The notes: generated from the sequence alone by a model not told the origin. A stretch of 64,000 nt of DNA from an uncultured Ruminococcus sp. (GCA_902780505.1 CACZFN010000026.1:1-64000), one strand, 5' to 3'. Positions 1 through 8,971 are shown, counted from the first letter of the stretch. Made by a program: numbers and translations.

Positions 1-47
1 TTGCAAAACTCGTAGAAAAAGCTGCTGCCAATGAAGAATTCTACTAA
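1..47 (+). CDS. 3' end of an unidentified gene (partial)
   Basis: Frame 3 reads AKLVEKAAANEEFY and stops at TAA 45-47. This could be the C-terminus of a protein whose body lies upstream of the window. It is too short to identify. It shares its frame with the next open stretch but is separated from it by two stop codons (45-47 and 90-92), so it may also be the remnant of one broken gene. Confidence 0.3.
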   Translation, partial: AKLVEKAAANEEFY

Positions 48-92
48 ATATCATTGGTTGGCGGCGTTTTGGTTTGGTGGGGGTGGGTTTGA

Positions 93-1439
93 CGGGTACA
101 GATCAACGACAAAAATACGGTAATAAACCTGTTCACAGGTAAGCTGTACGAAAACAAACTGGAACTGGATGTCACTCCCAAGCAAAACGGTACACTGGTA
201 ATGTCGGCAGCAAACAACTTCCTGAAAGTAGATATGAAGGCAACGGTAGAACTGACACAAAATGCAAAAGACTCTGGTGTTGGCAATAATATGTATACAT
301 TCAAGAATAATGCCGCTATCTATCAGACGTTCCTGATGATGTATGACAAGCTGGCAACGCTCGGCGGTTCACACGAAATAGGTATCGACATGGCTGCAAA
401 TGCAAAAGTTGGTATCAATTCCTATTACTTTGCAGAAGGTATTGTAAGTGGTGCCCTGACAGCTGAGAATGCCAAAGCTGTGAGCAATCTGTCCTCTAAA
501 AAGGTTGAATCGGCGAAGTACATCGAACTGCGAAATGAACAAAACCTGATAGAAATGCTTGGAAGCGGCAGTAATGCGGTAACGCTGCAGGTCAACTTTG
601 ATATGGTATATGCTGCGGACGATCTCAGTACGCAGTTCCCGAAAAAAGATCCTGACGACAATACACAGACTGCACTTGGTACAAAGGTCATCGGTTATTC
701 TAAGATAGCATCTACCGTAGAGAGCGCAGCCAACAGTGCGACCTATATAAAAATAACAGATAATGACCTGTATTATACGACTACCGAATCAACAGCTTCG
801 CTTACCTATAACGTTCAGCTGACGCCCGAAAGCTCAGCAGGACAGTACAGCTATCTGGGGATCAATTCAGTTGAAACAGGCGATGCCGAGATGTTTGTGG
901 ACACCTATGCTGTTTATGATGCTCACAGGCTGACAAGTCCGGGCGACTATATCGAGCTGACACTGACATTGTCTGATAAAGGCGAAGGCTACGTTACACC
1001 AACCGCCGGGACTCCTATACCAACAGGAGAAAATGCCGGAAAAGCACTGAATATCAGTGATTATCTGACTGAGCTTAAAATCTATGGCGCAGACGTAAAT
1101 AATGACGGTGATGACGATGTGATCTTTGATCAATCGGCTGCGGAAGTTTCAGCCGAAACAAGAGTTACCAAAAAGGGTGATACACTCTATACGGTCAGGG
1201 TGCAGAAAGATCTGCTGAAAACAAAGTCAGATGACGTTTATGTGATACCTATCACCTATAAGGTCAGAACAGGCAACACTTTGTTTAACAGCACTGGCAA
1301 AAAGTATTCAAATTATAAGGTTTCGCTTACCGCAGCGACCTACTCATCTATTAGCAGCAGCAATTATTCAAAGCCCTCTTATGCATTCGACCATATCATT
1401 TACACAAATGCACGAGTGCTGACATCGGTCGTAAACTAA
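93..1439 (+). CDS. Probable secreted/surface protein, C-terminal part, 5' end broken
   Basis: The frame is open from 93 to TAA 1437-1439. The first ATG is at 201, but convincing coding sequence (INDKNTVINLFTGKLYE) lies upstream of it with no usable start and no ribosome binding site, so the protein is N-terminally truncated or frameshifted. What remains is rich in Thr, Ser, Asp, Tyr and Asn, has no membrane segment, and carries beta-strand-like stretches plus an Asp-rich patch (NNDGDDD) resembling dockerin/EF-hand calcium loops. This looks like the end of a large extracellular Ig-like or adhesin protein. No family is recognised. A hairpin terminator follows directly. Confidence 0.6.
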   Translation, partial: RVQINDKNTVINLFTGKLYENKLELDVTPKQNGTLVMSAANNFLKVDMKATVELTQNAKDSGVGNNMYTFKNNAAIYQTFLMMYDKLATLGGSHEIGIDMAANAKVGINSYYFAEGIVSGALTAENAKAVSNLSSKKVESAKYIELRNEQNLIEMLGSGSNAVTLQVNFDMVYAADDLSTQFPKKDPDDNTQTALGTKVIGYSKIASTVESAANSATYIKITDNDLYYTTTESTASLTYNVQLTPESSAGQYSYLGINSVETGDAEMFVDTYAVYDAHRLTSPGDYIELTLTLSDKGEGYVTPTAGTPIPTGENAGKALNISDYLTELKIYGADVNNDGDDDVIFDQSAAEVSAETRVTKKGDTLYTVRVQKDLLKTKSDDVYVIPITYKVRTGNTLFNSTGKKYSNYKVSLTAATYSSISSSNYSKPSYAFDHIIYTNARVLTSVVN

Positions 1440-1443
1440 ACAT

Positions 1444-1478
1444 AAAAAACGGCTCGGAGTGATCCGCAGCCGTTTTTT
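1444..1478 (+). terminator. Rho-independent terminator after the surface protein
   Basis: Arms AAAAAACGGCT and AGCCGTTTTTT flank a 13-nt loop and end in six T residues, five bases after the stop codon region. Confidence 0.85.
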
Positions 1479-1515
1479 ATGCCTTGTAACCGCCAGCCTC
1501 CCAGGTGCCAACAGA

Positions 1516-1542
1516 AATGCCGGGGCATAGTGCCCCGGCATT
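1516..1542. terminator. Perfect 12-bp hairpin between convergent genes
   Basis: AATGCCGGGGCA and TGCCCCGGCATT are perfectly complementary with a 3-nt loop. It lies between the plus-strand surface gene and the end of the minus-strand S1 gene. It has no T-run on either side, so it may be a terminator without a tail or an intergenic palindrome. The rest of 1479-1643 shows no gene. Confidence 0.45.
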
Positions 1543-1643
1543 AATTATATGTGTATCACATACTGCGCTTTGCTGCCTTCAATATCGGCTAAGGCCTCTG
1601 AGCAGCGTGATAATAGTGTCCTCTGAAGTGTTTCCAGCTTTTC

Positions 1644-2576
1644 CTAAACCTTTACCGTTTCACAAAACTGCGTTATAATGTTCTTGCCCGAACCTTTTAC
1701 GGAGTATTCCCACCTGTCAATGTGGCTTTCTTTTGTAAAGTATTCTATCGGTTTGAGTACGCCGCTTCGCTCAAAGGTGTCAACTATTATAAGCTTTATC
1801 TTCATTTTGTCGGGTATCACGGCTTTTATGAATACACTCGCCGAAAGCCCTGCACGCGCCCCCGGGAACGGCTCTGCAAGGCCTGCTAAATTCGGCATAA
1901 GCTCTATGAATATCCCGTAATCCTCTACCGAACGTATCTCGCCGCTTACTGTTTCCCCTGTGCAGAAAAGTGCTGCGTTTTCAGCCCAGGTGCCGAGTAA
2001 TTCCTTGTGTGACAGGCATATTCTCCCCGCGTCCCTTCCTTTGACTACCGCTTTTATTTTCATTCCGTTGTAAAACCTGTCGGCAGGGTGCGATATCCGT
2101 GAAACCGATATCGCGTCAATAGGGATAAGTGAACTTATCCCGCAGCCTATGTCTGCAAATGCCCCGAACCCTTCAAGGTGTGTCACACAGGCGTCTATTA
2201 TATCCCCCGGGATAAGTGTGCTTATGTATTCTTCCATGCATCGCTTCTGCGCAAGTGCGCGTGAAAGTATGGCTGTGTACCCGCCAGTGTTCTCTGTAGA
2301 TATCGGTATAAAGCATACAGGCTTGCCGACTCTTGAAAGTAAGGCTATGTCCCGCACACTTCCGTCACTTATGCCTGCTGCACCCTCACAGCGCGGTATG
2401 ATGGCCCGCCCGAATGGCAGGTCTATGATCATGTCGTGTTCCTTTGTGCATAGGGAAGCCCTCGCTTCAAGTATCCTGCCCTCACTTGCCGCCTGTGCAA
2501 GCCTTTCCGGGGTTGACAAAAAGTATTCGTTCTCTCTGCTTGATAATAGTGTTCCCTCCGGGTGATATACGTTCAT
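1644..2576 (-). CDS. S1 RNA-binding domain protein (ribosomal protein S1-like)
   Basis: A 310-residue protein with two S1 (OB-fold) modules at about residues 119-190 (LIPGDIIDACVTHLEGFGAF, IGCGISSLIP) and 207-268 (GETVSGEIRSVEDYGIFIEL). The N-terminal 115 residues are not an obvious S1 repeat. It is shorter than the four- to six-domain ribosomal S1 of most bacteria, like the short S1 homologues of Firmicutes; a role in mRNA binding or translation is inferred from the fold. ATG 2576 is preceded by AAAGGAA at a long spacing. It is transcribed alone on the minus strand. Confidence 0.8.
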   Translation of the reverse strand: MNVYHPEGTLLSSRENEYFLSTPERLAQAASEGRILEARASLCTKEHDMIIDLPFGRAIIPRCEGAAGISDGSVRDIALLSRVGKPVCFIPISTENTGGYTAILSRALAQKRCMEEYISTLIPGDIIDACVTHLEGFGAFADIGCGISSLIPIDAISVSRISHPADRFYNGMKIKAVVKGRDAGRICLSHKELLGTWAENAALFCTGETVSGEIRSVEDYGIFIELMPNLAGLAEPFPGARAGLSASVFIKAVIPDKMKIKLIIVDTFERSGVLKPIEYFTKESHIDRWEYSVKGSGKNIITQFCETVKV

Positions 2577-2800
2577 TTTATGTTACCGTTCCTTTCTTTG
2601 ATAAGCGTTCGCTTTTTATAATTATATGTGTAAAGGGTTATCGCTATGCTCATTTGTAAGCGTCTGTTTTTTTACATTTTATAACCTTAAAGTATGTAAA
2701 ATACTGCTTTTCTTATTGGCTATTTAACTAAGAATACCATAGGATATAGAAAAAATTTGTACACTTATAGCACTTAAATGTAAACAAATTGTAAAAACGC
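2577..2800. other. A+T-rich intergenic stretch
   Basis: Divergent intergenic region between the S1 gene and the hydrolase promoter. It is A/T-rich with no open frame of interest; it should hold the S1 promoter, which I could not define. Confidence 0.4.
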
Positions 2801-2829
2801 TTGACAATTGATAATAGAGGTGTTACAAT
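2801..2829 (+). promoter_or_regulatory. Consensus SigA promoter of the wall hydrolase
   Basis: TTGACA (2801-2806), a 17-bp spacer and TACAAT (2824-2829). Only one -10 base departs from consensus. It lies about 157 bp upstream of the next ATG and so predicts a long leader. Confidence 0.8.
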
Positions 2830-2835
2830 GATGTA

Positions 2836-2986
2836 GTAATTTGTAACTCTTTTGTAATCGCAAACGATTAACAAAGAAATCTAAGAGCGACAAGGTGAAT
2901 TGATGTACGCTTTGTTCATCGTGAAAGGAGAGTGAAAGGCGGGGTTTCGGAATACCACAGCCGGAATATCTTTCGCCAACAATCTT
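2836..2986 (+). promoter_or_regulatory. Long 5' leader, possibly a structured regulatory RNA
   Basis: About 150 nt separate the promoter from ATG 2987. A hairpin AATCG-CAAA-CGATT extended by TTTGT/ACAAA pairs lies at about 2849-2876. A GGCG (2937-2941) to CGCC (2974-2977) helix could close the last part. The ATG has no Shine-Dalgarno at normal spacing, while a strong AAAGGAG at 2934 lies about 45 nt upstream. Long leaders on wall hydrolase genes in Clostridia are often c-di-AMP riboswitches, but I could not match that consensus here. Confidence 0.4.
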
Positions 2987-3868
2987 ATGGGTATTAATTC
3001 AAACACTTCTAACGAGGGCGTCACGCGCAGGCTGGTAAAGCTTGTATCAATGATAATGATAGTAACAGTGCTTTATGCAGTCTTTGGTGCAGTACACGCA
3101 AGTGCTGCTGTAACATCACTTGATAAGCCCAAACTTATAGCAGAGGCAACATATGAAAGTTCAGCTACTCACCCCTATAATGCACAGACAAATTCCATTA
3201 TTGTCAGGTGGAATAAGGTCAAGAATGCGCAGAAGTATTATGTGTATATAAAAGGCGGTAAGTATAGCGGGTATAAGAGGATAAAGACAACTACAGCTAC
3301 CAGCTTTAAGGTAACAGGCCTTCAGAGAGGTACTGAGTATAGCTTTATAATCAGAGCAGTTGCCGGCAGTGTTCAGAGTAAGAATTCGGCAGCTCAGAAG
3401 ATCAGAACAGCCCTTATCGACTACGATCAGGCAGGCTATGAAGCAATATGCAGGATAGTTTACCACGAAGTCGGCAGGATAAGCACAAACTTCTGGGATA
3501 AGCCTATAGTATATGTAGCAGACTGTGTTGTGAACAGATATGTCGCAGCAAAGTATACAAATGACAGAATGTGGTCAAGCTATTATAAGAGATATAATTC
3601 AGTCCAGAGTATGATATATGACAGCGGTAACTTCATGTCATCATATGGCCTTAGCGCAGACGGCTGTAATTATAATAAGGTTAATAAGAGGGTAAAAGTC
3701 GGTGTGTGGGGCGCTCTTTACAATACAAACGCACTTCACGGCGTAAAGAACGACAGTACAGTTTACTTCTGGTGTAATCGCTCTTATTACAGCAACGATT
3801 CAAGAATAGCCTACTCCTTCAAGATCCCGTGGGGGTACTTCAATGTGTGGAGAGAATACTGGGGCTGA
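2987..3868 (+). CDS. Secreted fibronectin III / SleB-CwlJ-like cell wall hydrolase
   Basis: A 293-residue protein with an N-terminal signal/membrane segment (about residues 16-42), one fibronectin type III module (about 45-140; VRWNKVKNAQKYYVYIKGG, TGLQRGTEYSFIIRA) and a C-terminal domain from about 147 resembling the SleB/CwlJ hydrolase_2 family. The catalytic-type pattern is AICRIVYHEVG followed by VADCVVNRY. The family cleaves peptidoglycan in spore cortex or vegetative wall. The aromatic-rich C-terminus is intact. It is monocistronic between a consensus promoter and a strong terminator. The start codon lacks a good ribosome binding site, which may mean leader-dependent control. Confidence 0.8.
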   Translation: MGINSNTSNEGVTRRLVKLVSMIMIVTVLYAVFGAVHASAAVTSLDKPKLIAEATYESSATHPYNAQTNSIIVRWNKVKNAQKYYVYIKGGKYSGYKRIKTTTATSFKVTGLQRGTEYSFIIRAVAGSVQSKNSAAQKIRTALIDYDQAGYEAICRIVYHEVGRISTNFWDKPIVYVADCVVNRYVAAKYTNDRMWSSYYKRYNSVQSMIYDSGNFMSSYGLSADGCNYNKVNKRVKVGVWGALYNTNALHGVKNDSTVYFWCNRSYYSNDSRIAYSFKIPWGYFNVWREYWG

Positions 3869-3882
3869 TAAACAGAGATTTT

Positions 3883-3912
3883 CCCGAGGGCAGCAATACC
3901 CTCGGGTTTTTG
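3883..3912 (+). terminator. Rho-independent terminator
   Basis: CCCGAGGG (3883-3890) pairs with CCCTCGGG (3899-3906) and is followed by five T, 14 bp after the hydrolase stop. Confidence 0.9.
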
Positions 3913-3923
3913 TTTTGCCGGGC

Positions 3924-3952
3924 TTGAAAAATGCCTGCGTTTGTGGTAAAAT
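3924..3952 (+). promoter_or_regulatory. SigA promoter of the phosphatase-metH operon
   Basis: TTGAAA (3924-3929), a 17-bp spacer and TAAAAT (3947-3952), 50 bp upstream of ATG 4003. Confidence 0.65.
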
Positions 3953-4002
3953 AAAATGTGGATCATTATGTGTGATCTGATTTAATATACCGGAAAGGAA
4001 AT

Positions 4003-4686
4003 ATGATGAAAAGCCTTCTTGAATCAACGCTTAATACCCGTGACCTCGGCGGCTATGAATGTACCGGCGGTAAAACCAGATCAGGTTCCCTTATTCGCAG
4101 TGACCGTATATGTGCCCCTACTGAAAAAGATATAGCATTTCTCAGAAGTAATAATATAACTACCGTTGTCGATCTTCGTACAGATGAAGATTTTGACAGC
4201 GCCCCCTGCGCTCTTGTGAAAGAGCATGGCTTTACCTGCTGCCATATCCCGATAGAGGAGGGCGGCTATGTTCCAGAAAGGTATGAAGATGTCGTTCCAT
4301 GCTACCTAAGTATTGCAAAGACTGAAAATATGTCTGCTGTCTTTAAAGCGATCGCAAATGCCCCCGAAGGCGTTGTTTTTAACTGTTGGGCAGGGAAGGA
4401 CAGAACAGGCGTTACAGCCGCAGTTATCCTCCTTCTGTGCGGTGTCAGTGAGGAGGATATAATAAACGATTACCTCCTCACCCTGCCATATAGCGAAAAA
4501 CTGTGGGAGGAAATAAGAAAGTACAGAAATGAACAGCAAATGCGGATAGTCCTCCCCGACAGGGCTTTTATAAAAGGCTTCCTTGACCTGTTTGTTCAGC
4601 AGTTTGGCAGCGCTGAAAACTACTTGAGAAAAATGTCCCTGTCCGATAAAGAAATAATGCGCCTTAAAGCAAAGCTCTGTCCGTAG
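4003..4686 (+). CDS. Tyrosine-protein phosphatase family (DSP/PTP-like)
   Basis: A 227-residue cytoplasmic protein. The P-loop is C-W-A-G-K-D-R-T-G at residues 128-136, giving the CX5R signature with Cys128 nucleophile and Arg134. The preceding residue is Asn rather than the usual His. The N-terminal NTRDLGGY and VVDLRTDEDF stretches are typical of the Y_phosphatase3 family (MptpB/IphP-like), which dephosphorylates proteins or phosphoinositides. The ATG follows GGAAAGGAA. It is first in a run with the corrinoid activator and metH (36-bp gap), though no functional link is obvious. Confidence 0.82.
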   Translation: MMKSLLESTLNTRDLGGYECTGGKTRSGSLIRSDRICAPTEKDIAFLRSNNITTVVDLRTDEDFDSAPCALVKEHGFTCCHIPIEEGGYVPERYEDVVPCYLSIAKTENMSAVFKAIANAPEGVVFNCWAGKDRTGVTAAVILLLCGVSEEDIINDYLLTLPYSEKLWEEIRKYRNEQQMRIVLPDRAFIKGFLDLFVQQFGSAENYLRKMSLSDKEIMRLKAKLCP

Positions 4687-4722
4687 CTTGTGCCTGCTTT
4701 CCGTTGAAAGGGCGGTGATGAT

Positions 4723-6186
4723 ATGCAGATGATGATTCCCGCAGGGGTAAATGTTTTGGAATACCTTCGTGACAGGGGCGTGTTTATCCCCGCAGCCTGC
4801 TCGGGCAGCGGCGTGTGCGGGAAGTGTGTGGTAAAACTCCTTGCAGGCTCTCTTGATATTACAGAAAATGATAAACTTCATTTGTCTGAGTCGGCTCTTG
4901 ACGAGGGCTGCCGCCTTGCCTGCTGTGCCTGTACAAAAGGCGTTGTCAGGATCGGGGTGGGGGAATATGGTGAACAAGTGTCTGCTGATATTTCCCGCCC
5001 TGCCGATACCTCCCATACCTTCGGCCTTGCCCTTGATATCGGAACTACTACCCTTGCACTTTCACTTGTCGATATAGATGAAAAACGCCCCATCAGGTCA
5101 CTTTCAGCCCTTAACCGTCAGGCAGTGTTCGGCGCTGATGTTATAACAAGGGTAAAAAGCTCGCTTTCAGGCAGGCGTGAAGCCCTTCGTAAGCTTGTGC
5201 GTGAGTCTGTGGCGGCGCTTATAAAGAGTATTGACTGCTCACACCTTGATGTGCGTAAAATGACTGTGTCCGCAAATACAGCTATGTATCATATGCTTTT
5301 AGGACTTGACTGTTCGGGTATCAGCAAAGCCCCGTTTGAGCCTGCTACTCTCGGCGGTGAGTGTCTGCCGCTGAAAGACCTGCTCGGCGAAAGCTTCCCC
5401 GAATGTGGTGCGGCAGATATCCCCGTAAATCTTGTAAAAGGTATAAGCGCATTTGTCGGCGGCGATATAGTGTCAGGCCTTGTGTCAGCGTATGACCGCT
5501 TTTTTGACGCAAATACCCTCTTTGCTGACCTCGGTACTAACGGCGAAAGCGCCCTTGTGTCGTCAGGGCGTATAATATGTACCTCCGCCGCGGCAGGCCC
5601 CGCACTTGAGGGCGGTGAGCTTTCCTGCGGTATGGGCGGCGTGAAAGGTGCTGTCAGCCGTGTCTACAGAAATGGCGGCGGCTTTGGCTATGATGTTATC
5701 GGCGGCGGTGAAGCAAAAGGTATCTGCGGCGCTGCGGCGATCGACCTTATATCACTTATGCTTGAAGATTCACTTATAGATAAAACAGGTAAGCTTGCCG
5801 ATGTTTACTTTGAAAACGGTTTTGCCTTAGCCCCGCAGGTTTGCCTTACACAAGGGGATATCCACGCTGTTTTGCTTGCAAAGTCTGCTATCCGTTCTTC
5901 CCTTGAAACCCTCCTGCATCTGTTTAATGTCACCCCCGACAGCCTTCTTATATCGGGCGGTCTCGGCAGCTATATTGACGTTAAAAACGCTGCTGCCTGC
6001 GGGCTTATCCCCCGTGTCAGGAATACAAAAGTGCTTGGCAATACTTCCCTTAAAGGCGCAGAGCTTTCCCTGTATGATACTTCCTTCGCTTCAAGGGCAG
6101 AGGGTATCCGTAATAAAGCCGAGATCATTGACCTTACCGAGAATGAATACTTCAAACAAAAATTTATTGAGTATATGTCTTTTTAA
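4723..6186 (+). CDS. Corrinoid reductive activator (ASKHA domain, 2Fe-2S), RamA/AcsV-like
   Basis: A 487-residue protein. The N-terminal 2Fe-2S ferredoxin-like domain has cysteines C26, C32 and C35 in ACSGSGVCGKC plus the later GCRLACCAC cluster. It is followed by an actin-like ATPase (ASKHA) body with LALDIGTTTLALSL and ADLGTNGESAL phosphate loops and GGGEAKGICG near the end. These enzymes use ATP to reduce inactivated cob(II)alamin in corrinoid proteins. The start lies nine bases after AAAGGGCGG. The gene is directly upstream of a metH that lacks its own reactivation domain, so the likely client is MetH. It ends 39 bp before metH. Confidence 0.85.
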   Translation: MQMMIPAGVNVLEYLRDRGVFIPAACSGSGVCGKCVVKLLAGSLDITENDKLHLSESALDEGCRLACCACTKGVVRIGVGEYGEQVSADISRPADTSHTFGLALDIGTTTLALSLVDIDEKRPIRSLSALNRQAVFGADVITRVKSSLSGRREALRKLVRESVAALIKSIDCSHLDVRKMTVSANTAMYHMLLGLDCSGISKAPFEPATLGGECLPLKDLLGESFPECGAADIPVNLVKGISAFVGGDIVSGLVSAYDRFFDANTLFADLGTNGESALVSSGRIICTSAAAGPALEGGELSCGMGGVKGAVSRVYRNGGGFGYDVIGGGEAKGICGAAAIDLISLMLEDSLIDKTGKLADVYFENGFALAPQVCLTQGDIHAVLLAKSAIRSSLETLLHLFNVTPDSLLISGGLGSYIDVKNAAACGLIPRVRNTKVLGNTSLKGAELSLYDTSFASRAEGIRNKAEIIDLTENEYFKQKFIEYMSF

Positions 6187-6225
6187 AAAACGAGATCGTG
6201 TGTCCTTAAATGAAAGGAGATAAAA

Positions 6226-8676
6226 ATGACGAGAGAACAGTTTAAAAACCTTTGCAGCGAGCGTTTTGTCATCCTTGACGGCGCAACAGGAACAAATCTT
6301 CAGAAAGCCGGTATGCCCGTAGGCGTCTGCCCCGAGCAGTGGATACTTGAAAACAGCGAAGCACTTATATCGCTGCAGCGTGAGTTTATAAATGCAGGTG
6401 CAGATATCCTCTACGCCCCGACTTTTACCGCAAACAGGATAAAACTTGCCGAATACGGCCTTGAAGATAAGCTTGAAGAAATGAACGCTGCCCTTGTAGC
6501 CCTTTCAAAGCAGGCGGCGGGCGGTAAAGCATACATTGCCGGCGATATGACAATGACAGGCAGACAGCTCTGTCCTATAGGCGATCTCCGGTTTGAAGAA
6601 CTCGTTGATGTCTATAAACAACAGGCGCAGGCACTTTATAAAGCGGGCGTTGACCTTTTCGTTGTCGAAACGATGATGTCTTTGCAGGAAACCCGTGCCG
6701 CAGTAATAGCAATACGTGAGACCTGTGACCTGCCGATAATGGCTACGCTTACCTTTGAAGCGGACGGCAGAACACTTTTCGGTACCCCCGCAGAATGTGT
6801 CCCGACAGTTTTGCAGTCGCTCGGCGCTGATGCAGTCGGCCTTAACTGTTCAACAGGCCCCGATAAAATGGGCGGGCTTGTAAAGACTTTATTTGAGTAT
6901 TCATCAGTCCCCGTGATAGTCAAGGCAAACGCAGGCCTGCCCGAGCTTGAAAACGGGGAAACGATATATAAAATGTCTCCAGAAGAATTTGCAGCTGCAA
7001 GCCGTGAACTTGCAAGGCTTGGCGCCGGTATTCTCGGCGGCTGCTGCGGAACAACACCTGAGCATATAAGGGCACTTAAAGCCGCCCTTGAAAATGAAGA
7101 AAAACTTGAAGTGACATATAAAAACAAGCGTGTGATATGCTCCGAACGTAAGGCACTTGAAATACAGACCGGCAAGCGCTTTTATATTATAGGTGAGCGT
7201 ATCAACCCGACTGGCAAAAAAGCACTCCAGGCAGAACTCAGGGAGGGCAAGCTTGAGATCGTCCGTACATTTGCCCGTGAACAGGAGAAGGCGGGTGCAT
7301 CAGTCCTTGATGTCAACTGCGGTACAAACGGTATTGATGAACGTCAGACCATGATAAATGTCATAAATGAACTTTCACAGATAAGTGACCTCCCGCTTTG
7401 TATAGATTCAAGCTACCCGGAAGTCATAGAGGCTGCACTGCGTATTTACCCCGGGCGCGCACTTATAAACTCAATAAACTATGAAGCCGCCAAGTTTGAA
7501 CCAATGCTTGAAACCGCTAAAAAATACGGCGCTGCATTTATCTTCCTGCCGATAGACGATACCGGTATACCAAAGGATATAGAAACTAAACATAAGATAA
7601 TCGACGAAGCAATAACAAGGGCGCTTGATGCAGGCTTTAAGGAGGAGGATATCATAGTAGATGCCCTCGTCGGCACAGTGGGCGCTGATAAGGGCGCGGC
7701 ACTGAGCTGCTTCAAGACGTTTGAATTCTGCCGCGAAAAAGGCCTTGCGACCGTCTGCGGGCTTTCAAATATCTCCTTCGGCCTTCCGGAACGCAGTTTT
7801 GTGAATACCGCATTTCTTGCAATAAGTATAGCTTCGGGCCTTACAATGGCTATCGCAAATCCCTCTCAGGATCTTCTTATGAATACCGCTGCCGCTGCGG
7901 ATATGCTCTTAAACCGTGAGGGCAGCGATATCAGGTATATAAACAGGATAAACTACTATACCGAAAAACTTGAAGCGCAGCCGTCAGCCCCTAAAGCTTC
8001 CCCCGCAAGGGTGGTCACAAAGACCTCCGAGCCTGTATCTAAGGAGGAGAGCGATCCCGTTTTCTCCGCCGTAATACATGGCGAAAAGGATAGTATCACA
8101 GACCTTACCAAAGCCAAAGTCGAAGCAGGGGTGAAGCCCTCCGATATAATAAATACCTACCTTATCCCCGCAATAAATAAAGTGGGTAAGCTCTTTGAAG
8201 AAAAACGCTACTTCCTGCCGCAGCTTATCGCATCAGCAAATGCAATGGAATGTGCAATTGCCTACCTTGAACCAATGCTTGTTTCTGATAAAAAGGACGA
8301 TAATGCCCCCGTCGTGGTAATAGCGACTGTCGAGGGCGACGTTCACGATATAGGTAAAAACCTTGTGGCACTTATGCTTAGAAACTATGGCTATAAGGTC
8401 ATAGATATGGGCAAGAACGTCCCGTCTGAGGATATAATAGAAACAGCCATGAAGGAAAATGCCGCCGTTATAGGCCTTTCAGCACTTATGACAACTACTA
8501 TGATGAATATGAAGACAGTCATAGAACTTGCAAGGGAGAGGGGCTGTAAAGCAAAGATAATAGTCGGCGGTGCGGCAGTAACAGAGAGCTTCGCCAAAGA
8601 GATAAATGCTGACGGCTACTCCTCCGATGCCGCAGACTGCGTAAAGCTTGTGGAAAGACTTCTTCGTGAACAATGA
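6226..8676 (+). CDS. metH: Cobalamin-dependent methionine synthase, short form
   Basis: An 816-residue protein that transfers a methyl group from methyltetrahydrofolate to homocysteine through cobalamin. Domains in order: homocysteine-binding (about 1-290; zinc ligands in GLNCS near 207 and GGCCGTTPEH near 269), pterin-binding (about 315-570; IIGERINPTG, DVNCGTNG), cobalamin cap (about 620-690) and B12-binding with DVHDIG near 704-709 (His ligand to cobalt). The AdoMet-binding reactivation domain of full-length MetH (about 1,200 residues) is absent. AAAGGAGAT precedes the ATG. The upstream activator gene probably replaces the missing domain. Confidence 0.92.
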   Translation: MTREQFKNLCSERFVILDGATGTNLQKAGMPVGVCPEQWILENSEALISLQREFINAGADILYAPTFTANRIKLAEYGLEDKLEEMNAALVALSKQAAGGKAYIAGDMTMTGRQLCPIGDLRFEELVDVYKQQAQALYKAGVDLFVVETMMSLQETRAAVIAIRETCDLPIMATLTFEADGRTLFGTPAECVPTVLQSLGADAVGLNCSTGPDKMGGLVKTLFEYSSVPVIVKANAGLPELENGETIYKMSPEEFAAASRELARLGAGILGGCCGTTPEHIRALKAALENEEKLEVTYKNKRVICSERKALEIQTGKRFYIIGERINPTGKKALQAELREGKLEIVRTFAREQEKAGASVLDVNCGTNGIDERQTMINVINELSQISDLPLCIDSSYPEVIEAALRIYPGRALINSINYEAAKFEPMLETAKKYGAAFIFLPIDDTGIPKDIETKHKIIDEAITRALDAGFKEEDIIVDALVGTVGADKGAALSCFKTFEFCREKGLATVCGLSNISFGLPERSFVNTAFLAISIASGLTMAIANPSQDLLMNTAAAADMLLNREGSDIRYINRINYYTEKLEAQPSAPKASPARVVTKTSEPVSKEESDPVFSAVIHGEKDSITDLTKAKVEAGVKPSDIINTYLIPAINKVGKLFEEKRYFLPQLIASANAMECAIAYLEPMLVSDKKDDNAPVVVIATVEGDVHDIGKNLVALMLRNYGYKVIDMGKNVPSEDIIETAMKENAAVIGLSALMTTTMMNMKTVIELARERGCKAKIIVGGAAVTESFAKEINADGYSSDAADCVKLVERLLREQ

Positions 8677-8867
8677 TCCGGGAATACCGCAGCGCTTTTT
8701 CTCTATTTTCAGAAAGCTGTCACACTGTTTTCACAGGAGGGGAGTATTATAAGTATCAGGATAAGGGACGTCCGCAAAAGGACGGCGGCTCAGGGAAAGT
8801 AAACGCCGTGAATTTTCAAATGTCCCGTCAACTTATTATTTTTCTTCATCCATATATATTACTTTCA

Positions 8868-8903
8868 TTCGCCCGCGGCTATCTTCCCCCAGCCGCGGGC
8901 GAA
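8868..8903. repeat. Perfect 13-bp GC-rich inverted repeat
   Basis: Arms 8868-8880 and 8891-8903 are exactly complementary around a pyrimidine-rich 10-nt loop. It may stabilise the metH mRNA end or act as a weak terminator. Confidence 0.7.
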
Positions 8904-8971
8904 ACCTTTATGCCCTGCCGGACACGCTGAATTACGGCTGTATAACACTTGTGCGTTAAAGGGATAACCAT

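Noticed and set aside
2836-2986. c-di-AMP (ydaO) or c-di-GMP riboswitch
   Set aside because: Expected conserved blocks such as GCTAACCTCGTAGGC or the GEMM core were not found, so only an unclassified leader is reported.
8673-8930. 85-codon plus-strand frame after metH
   Set aside because: Overlaps the end of metH and a palindrome, with no ribosome binding site or coding pattern.
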